From NCBI RefSeq assembly GCF_000011385.1, contig NC_005125.1, positions 4,340,001-4,404,000 on the forward strand: 64,000 bases of DNA. The letters are read 5' to 3'. The position numbers and the translations under genes were made by a program. This stretch comes from Gloeobacter violaceus PCC 7421. GTDB lineage: Bacteria; Cyanobacteriota; Cyanobacteriia; Gloeobacterales; Gloeobacteraceae. This document shows positions 26,628 through 34,976 of the stretch, one piece after another. The stretch's first letter is position 1, and every line of letters starts with the position of its first letter. The notes beneath the pieces are model-generated. The model saw nothing but the letters and a program-made list of their open reading frames with translations. It searched no databases and was not told the DNA's origin.

Positions 26628-27089
26628 TTAATGGGCAATCAGCAGCGAGCACGGCGCGTGGCGCAGGACATACTCGGTGACGCTGCCGCCCACCAGCCGA
26701 TCCCAAAAACCGAGGCTCCTGCGGGTCATTACCAGCAAATCCGCCCGCTGCGCCGCGGCCAATTCGCAAATTTTGCTGCCGGGATCGCCGGTTTCCAGGT
26801 ACAGCCCGGCCGACACCCCGGCCGCGGCAAAGCGCTCCAGCACCGGGGCGAGCTTGCGCTCGAAGCTTTGCAAGGCATTGACCGGTAGGGGAGCGACGCG
26901 ATCGTGAATGTGCTCTTTGGCGTAATCGAGGTACTCCCTGGGGTGAACGACGTGCAGCACCAGCACTTCGCTGTCGAATACCGTCGCTAGAGCGGCGGCG
27001 GTGGTGATTGCCGCTGCGGCACTGACCTCGTCGGCGCAGGGCACGAGAATCTTGCGGTAGGGAAAAGCGGTGGTTGCGGTCTCGTCCAT
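26628..27089 (-). CDS. Universal stress protein (UspA family)
   Basis: A 153-residue single-domain USP. The N-terminal strand (YRKILVPCADEVSAAA) and the C-terminal ATP-binding motif G-x2-G-x9-G-S appear as DRLVGGSVTEYVLRHAPCS. This points to the ATP-binding UspA subgroup. ATG 27089 is preceded by GGAG at about 8 nt. It follows the CDF exporter gene by 32 nt on the same strand, so it is probably the last gene of the efflux operon and may link metal or envelope stress to it. Confidence 0.9.
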   Translation of the reverse strand: MDETATTAFPYRKILVPCADEVSAAAAITTAAALATVFDSEVLVLHVVHPREYLDYAKEHIHDRVAPLPVNALQSFERKLAPVLERFAAAGVSAGLYLETGDPGSKICELAAAQRADLLVMTRRSLGFWDRLVGGSVTEYVLRHAPCSLLIAH

Positions 27090-27121
27090 CAACAATCTCC
27101 GAGCGGCTCGCCTCTGGGATT

Positions 27122-28033
27122 TCAAACCTGGGTATCCGGGGCCAGACAGCAGGGATGGGCAGGATCGCCCGTCTCGAGCTGCAATGTCGCATACTCGATG
27201 CCGAAGCGATCGTGCAGTTGGCGGCAGGTGGCGGCCAGAAAGGCGTCGCCGGGAAATCCGCCCGGGATTACCAGGTGGGCGGTCAGGGCCGTTTCGGTGG
27301 TGCTCATCGCCCAGATGTGCAGGTCGTGGACTTCGCCCACTCCGCGCAGACTCTGCAGGTACGCTTTGACCACCTCGGGATCGATCCCCTCGGGTACCGC
27401 GTCGAGGGCCAAATTCAGCGAGTCCACCAACAGCCCCCAGGTGCCCACCACGATCACAACACCGATCACCAGGCTCACGACCGGGTCGAGCCAGGCCCAC
27501 CCCGTCAACAGAATGGCGGCCCCAGCGAACACGGTCCCCAGCGACACGGCCGCGTCGGAGGCGAGGTGCAAAAAGGCCCCCCGCACATTGAGATCTGCCT
27601 GACCTTTCACGAACAAATAGGCGCTCACCGAGTTGACGAGCACACCGACGGCCGCCACCCAGACGATGGTGCCTCCCGCCACCGGACCGGGATCTTGCAG
27701 GCGGATGACGGCCTCCCAGGCAATAGCCCCCACGGCGACCAGCAGCGTGACGGCATTGAGCAGGGCGGCCAAAATCGACGAACGCCTAAGCCCGTAGGTG
27801 CGCCGCGGCGAGGGGTGGCGGGTGGTGAGCACGCTCGCCCCCCAGGCGAGGGCCAGCCCCAGCACGTCGCTGAGGTTGTGCCCGGCGTCCGCCAGCAGCG
27901 CCAGGGAGCCCGCCAGGATCCCGTAGACCGCCTCGATGACCACGAAACCGACATTCAAGGCGATGCCGATCGCAAAGGCGCGGTTGTGGTCGGCGGGTCC
28001 GTGGGCATGGGCGTGGTCGTGTCCGCTTCCCAT
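27122..28033 (-). CDS. Cation diffusion facilitator (CDF) metal exporter
   Basis: A 303-residue CzcD/ZnT-type proton-coupled metal exporter. The N-terminus is His-rich (HDHAHAHGPADHNRAF). The transport-site motifs are present: ADAGHNLSDVLGL in helix 2 and LHLASDAAVSLGTV in helix 5, with the Asp/His sets of Zn-type CDFs. The C-terminal cytosolic domain (VHDLHIWAMSTTETALTAHL) carries the expected His residues. ATG 28033 gives the His-rich start and has AGGGGA upstream. It lies 13 nt after the RND pump gene on the same strand. Zinc or a similar divalent ion is the likely substrate. Confidence 0.92.
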   Translation of the reverse strand: MGSGHDHAHAHGPADHNRAFAIGIALNVGFVVIEAVYGILAGSLALLADAGHNLSDVLGLALAWGASVLTTRHPSPRRTYGLRRSSILAALLNAVTLLVAVGAIAWEAVIRLQDPGPVAGGTIVWVAAVGVLVNSVSAYLFVKGQADLNVRGAFLHLASDAAVSLGTVFAGAAILLTGWAWLDPVVSLVIGVVIVVGTWGLLVDSLNLALDAVPEGIDPEVVKAYLQSLRGVGEVHDLHIWAMSTTETALTAHLVIPGGFPGDAFLAATCRQLHDRFGIEYATLQLETGDPAHPCCLAPDTQV

Positions 28034-28046
28034 CTCGGTGTTTCCC

Positions 28047-31000
28047 CTAGGACCGTTCCACCAGCATGCCATCCAGGCCGAGAGCCTCGCGCTCCTGCTG
28101 CGAGAGGGCAGGGGCGGTGCGCTCGCCGAAGCGCTCGAACAACGCCGGGATCACCACCAGCGTCAGGGCCGTGGAAGTAAACAGCCCACCGAAGACGACC
28201 ACTGCGAGCGGTTGGAGGATCTCTTTACCGGCCGGTTCCCCCCACATCAAGGGCACCATGGCGAGGGCCGCCGTCAGTGCGGTCATCAGGACCGGCGAGA
28301 GACGCTCGATCGAGCCTTCTTCGATGGCCTCATCGAAACTTTCTCCGGCGGCTAGCCGCTGCTGGTAGGTGGTGACCAGGATCACCCCGTTGCGGTTGGC
28401 GATGCCAAACAGGGTGATAAAGCCCACCAGCGAGGCGACCGAGAGCACCCCGCCCCCCAGCCAGACCGCCACGATGCCGCCGATGAGGGCAAGCGGCAGA
28501 TTGGCGAGGATGAGCAGCGTCGAGCGCACCGAGCGCACCGCCAGAAACAGCAGCACTGCCACACCCCCCAGAGCCAGAGCACCGAAAATGAGCAGCTCAC
28601 GGGTGGCGCGCTGTTGGGCTTCGAACTGGCCGCCGTACTCGATGTAATAGCCCGCCGGTAGTGGCACCTGCCGGGCGATGTTGGTCCTGGCCTCGGCAAT
28701 GAGCGAGCCGAGGTCGCGGCCGTCGGCGTTGGCGGCCACGACGATGCGCCGCGAAACGTTTTCGCGGTTGATCGTGTTGGGGCCGGTGCTCGTGACGATG
28801 CTCGCCACCTGGGCGAGCGGAATCTTCTGACCTGTAGGCGTGTCGATGAGCAGTTCGCCGATTTTGTCCGGTCGGTCGCGGGCCTCCGGCGCCAGCCACA
28901 CCACCAGATCAAAAAGCCGCTGCTCTTCGAGTACCTGGGAGACGGCCCGGCCGTTGAGGGCCGTCTCGAGAGTCCCGGCCAACCGCCCGACCGTGAGGCC
29001 GTGGCGCGCCGCTCGAACGCGGTCGAAGCGCACCGACAACTGTTCGACGGGCACCTGCGGCTCCACCTGCAAGTCCACCACGCCGCTCACCGTCCGCAGC
29101 GCCTGTTCGACCTCGGCGGCCTTGGCGCGCAATACGGTGAGATCGGGGCCGAAGATCTTGACTGCCACCGCGGAGCGGGTGCCCGAGAGGGTCTCGTCGA
29201 TGCGGTGGGAGATGTAGCCGCCGACGTTGAGCGCCACCCCGGGAAACTTTTCCAGCACTTGCCGGACGCGCTCGACCGCCTCTGGATAGCTTTGGACTTT
29301 TGGGATCAACTGCACATCCAGTTCGCCGAAATCGACACCCCCCGCGTCGTCGTCGCCGATAGCCCGCCCGGCGCGAAACTGCACCGTCTCGACCTCGGGG
29401 ATGGCCATCAGCGCTTTTTCCATGGCCATCCCCAAACGTTGGGTCGAGGCGAGGGAAGCCCCCGGCAGTTGGGCGACGCGGATGGTGAGGCTGCGCTCCT
29501 GAAATTCCGGCAAAAACGTCGTCCCCAAAAAGGGAAGTATGGCCAGCGACAGCGCCAACAGCACCGCCGACCCCGCCAGGATGGGCGCCGGGTGGCGCAG
29601 GCTCCAGCCCAATACCGGGCGGTACAGCCGCTTGAGCCAGCGCACCAGCCGCGTCTCGCCGTCCGGCAGGCGTCGCCCGGCAAGCAGCACATAGCACAGC
29701 GCCGGGGTCACCGTGAGCGCCACCAACAGCGAAGCGAGCAGCGAAAAGACGTAGGCGAGGCCCAGCGGCGCAAAGACGCGGCCCTCGATGCCTGTGAGCG
29801 TAAACAGCGGCGCAATCACCACGCACAGGATCAGTGTGGCGAAGACCACCGAGCCGCGGATCTGGACCGAACCGGCGAAGACCACCTGCAAAGGCGGCTG
29901 CGGCTGCGGACGCGCCTGGTTCTCGCGCAGGCGGCGGTAGACGTTCTCCGCGTCGATGATCGCATCGTCGATCACTTCTCCCAGGGCGATGGCGAGTCCC
30001 CCCAGCGTCATGGTGTTGATGCCGACGCCGAAAGCGGCCAGCAGCGATAGTCCCAGGGCGATCGAAAGCGGCAGGGCGGTGAGGGTGATGAGCATCGTGC
30101 GCCAGTTGCCCAAAAACAGCACCAGCACCACCGCCACGATGATCACACCGTCCCTGAGCGCTTCGAGCACGTTGCCCACGGACTTGTCGATAAAATCTTC
30201 CTGGCGAAAAGTCGTGGTGACCCGCACGTCCTTGGGCAGCGTGGCCCGGATGTCGTCCATGGCCGCTTCTACCGCGCGCGTCACGGTGGGAGTATCGGCA
30301 AACGGCTGGCGAACCACCGTCACGATCACCGCCGCTTGTCCATTAAAAGACGCGTCGCCGCGCTTGACCCCTGAACCCGTCTGCACGCGGGCCACCTCCG
30401 CGATGCGCACAGGCACGCCGGAGCGCACGGCCACCACCGACTCGCCTAGATCCGCGAGCGAAGCGATTCGTCCTATCGCGCGGATGACCACTTCCCGGTC
30501 GGGCGACAGTAAAAAGCCGCCCGGCGCATTGAGGTTGGCTTCGCGCACCGCCTCGCTCACCTGGCCCAGCGTGACGCCAAATTGCTTGAGCCGGTCCGGG
30601 TCTACCAGCACCTGGTACTGCATCTCGCCGCCGCCGATGGCAAGCACGTTGGTGACGCCGGCAATGGCCAATAGCCGGTTGCGGATTGGCCAGTTGGCCA
30701 GGGTGGCCAGTTGCAGCAAATCGGTGCGCTCCGGCCCGGGCGCGTTTGGATCGACTATGAGCGCGTAGCGCAAAATCACGCCCACCGGGGAACTTGCCGG
30801 TAGCAGCAGCGGAGCATCCACCCCCTCGGGCAGACGGGGGACCGCCTGCTGCACCCGCTCGCTCACCAGTTGGCGGGCGCGCAGGATGTCGGTATTGCCT
30901 TCGAAGATGAGGGTGAGCGTCGAAAGACCGACGGCGGAACTGGAGCGGATGTCGGCAAGACCCGGTGTGCCGTTCAGTGCACTTTCGAGCGGCAGGGTCA

Positions 31001-31193
31001 CCAGCGATTCGACTTCCTCCGGCGCCAGGCCGGGGGCGACGGTCTGGAGGACCACCTGCGGCGGGGCAAAATTCGGAAACACATCGAGCGGCAGCCGCAC
31101 GGCGGTGGCAATGCCCAGGCCCAGCACCGCCACCGCCCCCAGCACCACCAGCCAGCGGGCGCCGAGCGACAGCAAAATCAACCGATTGAGCAT
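28047..31193 (-). CDS. RND efflux pump inner-membrane subunit, heavy-metal (CzcA/CusA) type
   Basis: A 1048-residue RND transporter, full length. Helix 4 reads LGEVIDDAIIDAENVYRRL, matching the acidic pattern of the heavy-metal HME-RND subgroup and not the HAE drug pumps. The family N-terminus is present (VLGLGIATAVRLPLDVFPN) along with TLGGLAIALGE and the second-half mirror block FGIANRNGVILVTTYQQRL. It would pump cations such as Co, Zn, Ni or Cu/Ag across the plasma membrane with the adaptor encoded 9 nt upstream. No outer-membrane channel gene is in the window. The metal cannot be deduced by eye. Confidence 0.92.
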   Translation of the reverse strand: MLNRLILLSLGARWLVVLGAVAVLGLGIATAVRLPLDVFPNFAPPQVVLQTVAPGLAPEEVESLVTLPLESALNGTPGLADIRSSSAVGLSTLTLIFEGNTDILRARQLVSERVQQAVPRLPEGVDAPLLLPASSPVGVILRYALIVDPNAPGPERTDLLQLATLANWPIRNRLLAIAGVTNVLAIGGGEMQYQVLVDPDRLKQFGVTLGQVSEAVREANLNAPGGFLLSPDREVVIRAIGRIASLADLGESVVAVRSGVPVRIAEVARVQTGSGVKRGDASFNGQAAVIVTVVRQPFADTPTVTRAVEAAMDDIRATLPKDVRVTTTFRQEDFIDKSVGNVLEALRDGVIIVAVVLVLFLGNWRTMLITLTALPLSIALGLSLLAAFGVGINTMTLGGLAIALGEVIDDAIIDAENVYRRLRENQARPQPQPPLQVVFAGSVQIRGSVVFATLILCVVIAPLFTLTGIEGRVFAPLGLAYVFSLLASLLVALTVTPALCYVLLAGRRLPDGETRLVRWLKRLYRPVLGWSLRHPAPILAGSAVLLALSLAILPFLGTTFLPEFQERSLTIRVAQLPGASLASTQRLGMAMEKALMAIPEVETVQFRAGRAIGDDDAGGVDFGELDVQLIPKVQSYPEAVERVRQVLEKFPGVALNVGGYISHRIDETLSGTRSAVAVKIFGPDLTVLRAKAAEVEQALRTVSGVVDLQVEPQVPVEQLSVRFDRVRAARHGLTVGRLAGTLETALNGRAVSQVLEEQRLFDLVVWLAPEARDRPDKIGELLIDTPTGQKIPLAQVASIVTSTGPNTINRENVSRRIVVAANADGRDLGSLIAEARTNIARQVPLPAGYYIEYGGQFEAQQRATRELLIFGALALGGVAVLLFLAVRSVRSTLLILANLPLALIGGIVAVWLGGGVLSVASLVGFITLFGIANRNGVILVTTYQQRLAAGESFDEAIEEGSIERLSPVLMTALTAALAMVPLMWGEPAGKEILQPLAVVVFGGLFTSTALTLVVIPALFERFGERTAPALSQQEREALGLDGMLVERS

Positions 31194-31202
31194 CGCCGCC
31201 TC

Positions 31203-32642
31203 CTAGGGCTTGGGGAGTGCGCCGGTCGAGACGCCCGCGCTTTGCCCGCCCCGGCGGCCCGCCACCTGCAGACCGGCCAGAAAACCCAGGACCGTCAGTG
31301 CCACCGCTGCCGCAAGCCAGATCCACGCGGGGATTTCGCCGTCCGGCCCGGGCGCCGCGGTCCGGGCCGTGGATGGCTTCGATGCTTTCTTTTGGCTGTG
31401 CTCGTCGCCGCCGACACCCGTCCCCTGCTGCTTCAAACTCTGGGCGCGCAACTGCCAAACGCGCTCGACGACCACTTCGTCGCCCGCGCGCACGCCTGCG
31501 CGCACCTCCACCGCCTCTTCGAAGCTGCGGCCCAATTCGACCGGCACCGGCCGAAAGCGGTCCGTTCCCGCTTTGCGGTAGACCACCGAAAGACCGTCGG
31601 CCGTCAGCACCGCCGAGCGGGGCACGACCGATACGGGCCGGGCCGCCCCGTCGCTTACCAGGAGCAACCGGGCGTACATCTGCGGCTTCAACAGCCCCTC
31701 CGGGTTGGTGAGCACCGCCCGCACCGCGAGCGTGCGCGTTTGGGGGTCCACCGCCGGGTCGATGCTCTCGATGCGGCCGCGAAACGTCCTGCCCGGATAG
31801 CTCTGGGTCGTCACCTCGATGGACCGACCCGCCCGCACCAGCCCCAGATCTTTTTCGTAGACCTGGGCGGTTGCCCAGACTTGCGTCGCATCGAGAATCC
31901 GAAAGAGCGCCTTGCCGGGTTCGACGGCTTCCCCCGCCGTCACCTGCTGATCTGCCACCACCCCGACAATCGGTGCAAAGAGCACCACCGTGCCGTCCGA
32001 GCGCGCACGCACGCCGCTTTGCCCCAGTTGGGCAAGCCGGGTGCTCAAGGCCGCCCCGCTGAGGGCGAGCCGGGAACGGGCCGCCCGCAAATCCGCCTCC
32101 GAAGCGCGCAAAGCGGCCTCGGCCTGCTGAAATTCGCGGCGGGCGGAGATCTTCAGTGCCACCAATTCTTTTTCCCGCTCGTAGTTCTGGTGGGCCAGCT
32201 GCACCCCGGCGCTGAGCCGGTCCACCTCGGAGCGGGCCTGGGCGCGCTCGCGCTCCGCCTCAAGCGCCAGGGTCCGCACCTCGGGACTATCGAGCACCGC
32301 CAGGGGCTGGCCCGCGCGCACCGCCCGGCCGCGCTGCACCTGCAGGCGCACGACCCGGCCCGCCACCGGGGCGTTGATCTCAGAAGAACGGCCGGGGATC
32401 GCCTCGATTTGACCGTTGACGGCCAGCCCCGCCCGCACCGGTCGCTCGCCCACGGCAGCCACCTTTAAACCCAATGCCCGCTGCATCTGCGGCTCGATGC
32501 GCACCTCGCCGCCACCGGCCACTTCCTGCGGAGCGAAAGTCGTCTCCCCGTGACCCCGCTCGTCGCCGGCTTCCACGGGAGCGCTCACCGCCGCTCCCAT
32601 CAGCACCGCCACCATCAAAATCCTTGCCGCTTTGCTGCGCAC
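31203..32642 (-). CDS. RND periplasmic adaptor (membrane fusion protein, CzcB/CusB type) with C-terminal helix
   Basis: A 479-residue adaptor. A signal peptide (RILMVAVLMGAAVSAPVEA) leads to the lipoyl/barrel halves (INAPVAGRVVRLQVQRGRAV; VLFAPIVGVVADQQVTAGEAV) and a long helical hairpin (EAERERAQARSEVDRLSAG). The unusual part is the C-terminus: after a Ser/Pro/Lys linker it ends in a membrane helix (IPAWIWLAAAVALTVLGFLA) and a short basic tail, which standard CzcB proteins lack. GTG 32642 follows AAGGAG. It is the first gene of the pump/CDF/USP operon and faces the BlaI/M56 genes. Confidence 0.88.
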   Translation of the reverse strand: MRSKAARILMVAVLMGAAVSAPVEAGDERGHGETTFAPQEVAGGGEVRIEPQMQRALGLKVAAVGERPVRAGLAVNGQIEAIPGRSSEINAPVAGRVVRLQVQRGRAVRAGQPLAVLDSPEVRTLALEAERERAQARSEVDRLSAGVQLAHQNYEREKELVALKISARREFQQAEAALRASEADLRAARSRLALSGAALSTRLAQLGQSGVRARSDGTVVLFAPIVGVVADQQVTAGEAVEPGKALFRILDATQVWATAQVYEKDLGLVRAGRSIEVTTQSYPGRTFRGRIESIDPAVDPQTRTLAVRAVLTNPEGLLKPQMYARLLLVSDGAARPVSVVPRSAVLTADGLSVVYRKAGTDRFRPVPVELGRSFEEAVEVRAGVRAGDEVVVERVWQLRAQSLKQQGTGVGGDEHSQKKASKPSTARTAAPGPDGEIPAWIWLAAAVALTVLGFLAGLQVAGRRGGQSAGVSTGALPKP

Positions 32643-32840
32643 CTGGCGTCTCTCCTTGGGGACGCTAAGACCGCGACAACCGGCGGCGCGTCCACTCCTC
32701 TAATTTTGAACCCTGTTCAAATTAATGGAAATGGGCATTGTGAAAAAATAATGAAAACCATTTGCATGTCCAGCGCTTTCTCGGCAGCGCAGCCCACCGG
32801 TTGGGGTAAGCTGGCGGGTAGTCTTCACTTGTGTCGGCCC

Positions 32841-33275
32841 GTGGATCTGACGAACGTTCACGCCATTTTCCGCCCCAACCAGCAGGGCCTCAAAAAAGTC
32901 CTGGGCGATCTGGAGGCAGAAATTATGGAAGCGGTCTGGGCACAGGGGCAGCCGGTGCTCGCGAAGGATATCCACCCGCAATTGCCCTCAGGCAAAGATT
33001 TGAGTTACAGCACGATCGTCTGCACGATGACGGCGTTGGTGGAAAAGCATTTATTGCAGGTGGTGGCCAAAGAAGGCAAGGCGCGCATCTACCTGCCCAC
33101 GACGAGCCGCGAGGACTTTCTGCACCAGACCCTCGGGCACGTCATCGACAACATCCTTGCGGCTTTCCCGGACACGGCCGCGGCCCTGATGCAGCGGCGG
33201 TTGGACACCGATGAAGCGTCTTTGCCGCGCTTGCGGCAGCAACTCGATGCGCTGAGTGCCGAGGAGAACTCATGA
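32841..33275 (+). CDS. BlaI/MecI/CopY family winged-helix repressor
   Basis: A 144-residue protein with a BlaI/MecI winged helix (LGDLEAEIMEAVWAQGQPVL, LSYSTIVCTMTALVEKHLL, IYLPTTSREDFLHQTLG) and a C-terminal dimerisation helix. Members repress beta-lactamase or copper-efflux genes and are inactivated by proteolysis (BlaI) or metal (CopY). It lacks the CxC metal site of CopY. GTG 32841 is the assumed start; an in-frame ATG further up would add about 30 unconserved residues. Its stop overlaps the M56 start, giving the classic blaI-blaR pairing. The divergent efflux operon is the obvious target. Confidence 0.8.
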   Translation: MDLTNVHAIFRPNQQGLKKVLGDLEAEIMEAVWAQGQPVLAKDIHPQLPSGKDLSYSTIVCTMTALVEKHLLQVVAKEGKARIYLPTTSREDFLHQTLGHVIDNILAAFPDTAAALMQRRLDTDEASLPRLRQQLDALSAEENS

Positions 33276-34243
33276 CCCACGCCTGGTTTCTGCCGCTGGC
33301 AGGGGCGGTGGCGAGCGCCCTGGGAGCGTACCTGTCGCTCTGTTGGCGGCTGCGCACGGAGTGCCCCTCCCCCGGCAGGCAACAGGCGTATCTGCTGGGT
33401 CTGTTTTTGCCGGTCTTGATCGGTTGCCTGCTCAGTTGGCACCTGCTGGAGGATCTCTACTTAGGCGGAGAGCACGGCCTGCCACTGGTCGGTTGGCAGG
33501 TGCTCCAGTCGCCGCCCGCCTGGTGGCTCATCTGGACTGTGGGTCTTACGGCGGCGGGCTGCGCCGAGTATGCCCTGCGGCACCAGCGGCTGGGCCAGCG
33601 GCTGGAAAGCTGTGCCTGCGACGATGCCCAGGCCCGGCGGACGCAGCTTTGGGCCGACGCGCTGGCCCGGCAGGCGGCCGGCCGGGGATTGCGCGTGCGG
33701 CGGCTACTCACCCGCCGACCGGTCGCAGTTCTAGTCGGTTGGTACCGGCCGGTGCTGTTTTTGTCGAGTTGGTACTTCAACACACTTACCGAAGGGGAGC
33801 TGCGCACGGTACTGGCGCACGAGTTGGCCCACGCCCGGCGCCGGGACAACCTTGTGGCCGCGATCGGCCGGGGATTGCTGTGGGGAGCTTATTGGCTGCC
33901 CACGAGCCGGTATTGCTGGGAGCGGTTGCTCGAGGAGCGCGAGGCGGTGGCGGACGAATGGGCGGCTGCCCTGACGGGCGCGCCGCTGCAGCTGGCGAGC
34001 GCGCTGGTGAAGGTGGCCGAGGCGCAGACCGGCTCAGTGCCGCTGCCGGCCAGCACCCTGGAGGGTTCCACGGGCATCGAGCGGCGCGTCGAGCGGCTCA
34101 TCGCCATGCACCGGCGCTCGGCGGTGGAGTGCCCGCGAGTGCGGCCGGGTGCCTCTGTGTGGATCGGGGCGGCGCTTGTGACGTTTTTGTTGACCGATAC
34201 GCTGCCGCACCTGTTGGATGTGCTGCTGGCGGGCGGGGGCTGA
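33272..34243 (+). CDS. M56 family (BlaR1-like) membrane metallopeptidase
   Basis: A 323-residue membrane protein with four predicted helices and the gluzincin motif TVLAHELAHARRRDNLV (His-Glu-x2-His, residues about 187-191). After the motif come WERLLEEREAVADEWAAAL and a final helix. It lacks the C-terminal penicillin-binding sensor of BlaR1, so the inducer is not a beta-lactam read-out by that domain. It is translationally coupled to the BlaI-type repressor, so cleavage of that repressor is a reasonable inference. The signal sensed is unknown. Confidence 0.85.
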   Translation: MTHAWFLPLAGAVASALGAYLSLCWRLRTECPSPGRQQAYLLGLFLPVLIGCLLSWHLLEDLYLGGEHGLPLVGWQVLQSPPAWWLIWTVGLTAAGCAEYALRHQRLGQRLESCACDDAQARRTQLWADALARQAAGRGLRVRRLLTRRPVAVLVGWYRPVLFLSSWYFNTLTEGELRTVLAHELAHARRRDNLVAAIGRGLLWGAYWLPTSRYCWERLLEEREAVADEWAAALTGAPLQLASALVKVAEAQTGSVPLPASTLEGSTGIERRVERLIAMHRRSAVECPRVRPGASVWIGAALVTFLLTDTLPHLLDVLLAGGG

Positions 34244-34252
34244 GCGCGGCCG

Positions 34253-34576
34253 ATGGCTCTGCTGCTGTTTGGGCTTGCGGCGGCGGCCGAAATTGGCGGC
34301 TGTTTTGCGTTCTGGTCGGTATTGCGCCTGGGTAAAAATCCGCTCTGGCTGGCCCCCGGCCTGGTGTCGCTGGTGGTATTCGCCTGGCTTTTGACGCGCT
34401 CGGAGGCGACCTACGCCGGTCGGGCCTACGCGGCCTATGGCGGTGTCTATATCGCGGCGTCGCTGGTGTGGTTGTGGCTGGTAGAAGGTACCCGGCCGGA
34501 TCGCTGGGATCTGGCCGGGGCACTTTTATGCTTGGCAGGAGCGGCCGTTATCCTGTTTGCCGACCGCTCCCCGTAG
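34253..34576 (+). CDS. YnfA/UPF0060 family membrane protein
   Basis: A 107-residue protein with four membrane helices typical of UPF0060 ([72 protein letters not shown]). The family resembles small multidrug resistance transporters and may export small molecules, but no substrate is proven. The motif PDRWDLAGA is strongly conserved in the family. It follows the M56 gene by 9 nt on the same strand, so it may be in the same transcription unit. It converges on the riboswitch-controlled small gene. Confidence 0.93.
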   Translation: MALLLFGLAAAAEIGGCFAFWSVLRLGKNPLWLAPGLVSLVVFAWLLTRSEATYAGRAYAAYGGVYIAASLVWLWLVEGTRPDRWDLAGALLCLAGAAVILFADRSP

Positions 34577-34582
34577 AGCCGT

Positions 34583-34777
34583 TTATCGGTTGGACGGCCG
34601 ACGGCGAGCCCAGCGCACGACCATCATCGCGCCGAGCGCCGCGAAGATGACCATCATCGCGAGGATGAACCAGTCGAGGGGCGTGGTCAAGATTTCGTCG
34701 AATCTTCCCTCGGCGATGTGGTTGAACACGTTGCCGTGGTCGGCGAGCACCAGGCCGTGAATCAACAGATTTATCAT
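34583..34777 (-). CDS. Riboswitch-controlled 64-residue membrane protein of unknown function
   Basis: A small protein with an amphipathic, His-containing N-terminus (MINLLIHGLVLADHGN, then VFNHIAEGRFDE) and one membrane helix (LDWFILAMMVIFAALGAMMV, about residues 33-52) followed by a basic tail (RWARRRPSNR). ATG 34777 has AAGGAG 6 nt upstream. A cobalamin riboswitch lies directly upstream on the same strand. This makes a role in cobalt or cobalamin uptake or trafficking likely; His residues 7, 14 and 20 could bind metal. I do not recognise a family and it does not look like CbtB. It is alone in its transcription unit, ending 6 nt from the convergent ynfA-type gene. Confidence 0.72.
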   Translation of the reverse strand: MINLLIHGLVLADHGNVFNHIAEGRFDEILTTPLDWFILAMMVIFAALGAMMVVRWARRRPSNR

Positions 34778-34809
34778 TGCTGCTCCTTGTATCCGTGGGA
34801 CGCGGAAAT

Positions 34810-34960
34810 GGGACGTGAAGCACTCTCGGCGGGCATCCTGGCTCAGGCACAATCGCCATCACAGTTGCGGCACAGCGGTGGATTCTCACCACGCTTTCCC
34901 CATTCAGGCCGGGCTGATCCCCCGGCCGCCGCAAGCGAAGCGATTCTATCACCCCCGCCG
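34810..34960 (-). promoter_or_regulatory. Cobalamin riboswitch (AdoCbl-type B12 element)
   Basis: On the minus strand the conserved core reads GGGGAAAGCGTGGTGAGAAT, then CCACCGCTGTGCCGCAACTG, then GAGCCAGGATGCCCGCC, which are the hallmark segments of B12 elements. It fills the gap between the DMT transporter stop and the 64-residue membrane gene, so it controls only that gene. The 3' end approaches the AAGGAG ribosome-binding site, suggesting control of translation initiation. Boundaries are approximate. Confidence 0.85.
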
Positions 34961-34976
34961 GTTGCTGTCGGAGCGC

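Noticed and set aside
30870-32468. Plus-strand ORF (532 codons) opposite the RND pump and adaptor genes
   Set aside because: Low-complexity His/Arg/Gln-rich translation with no domain; the minus-strand genes are well supported.
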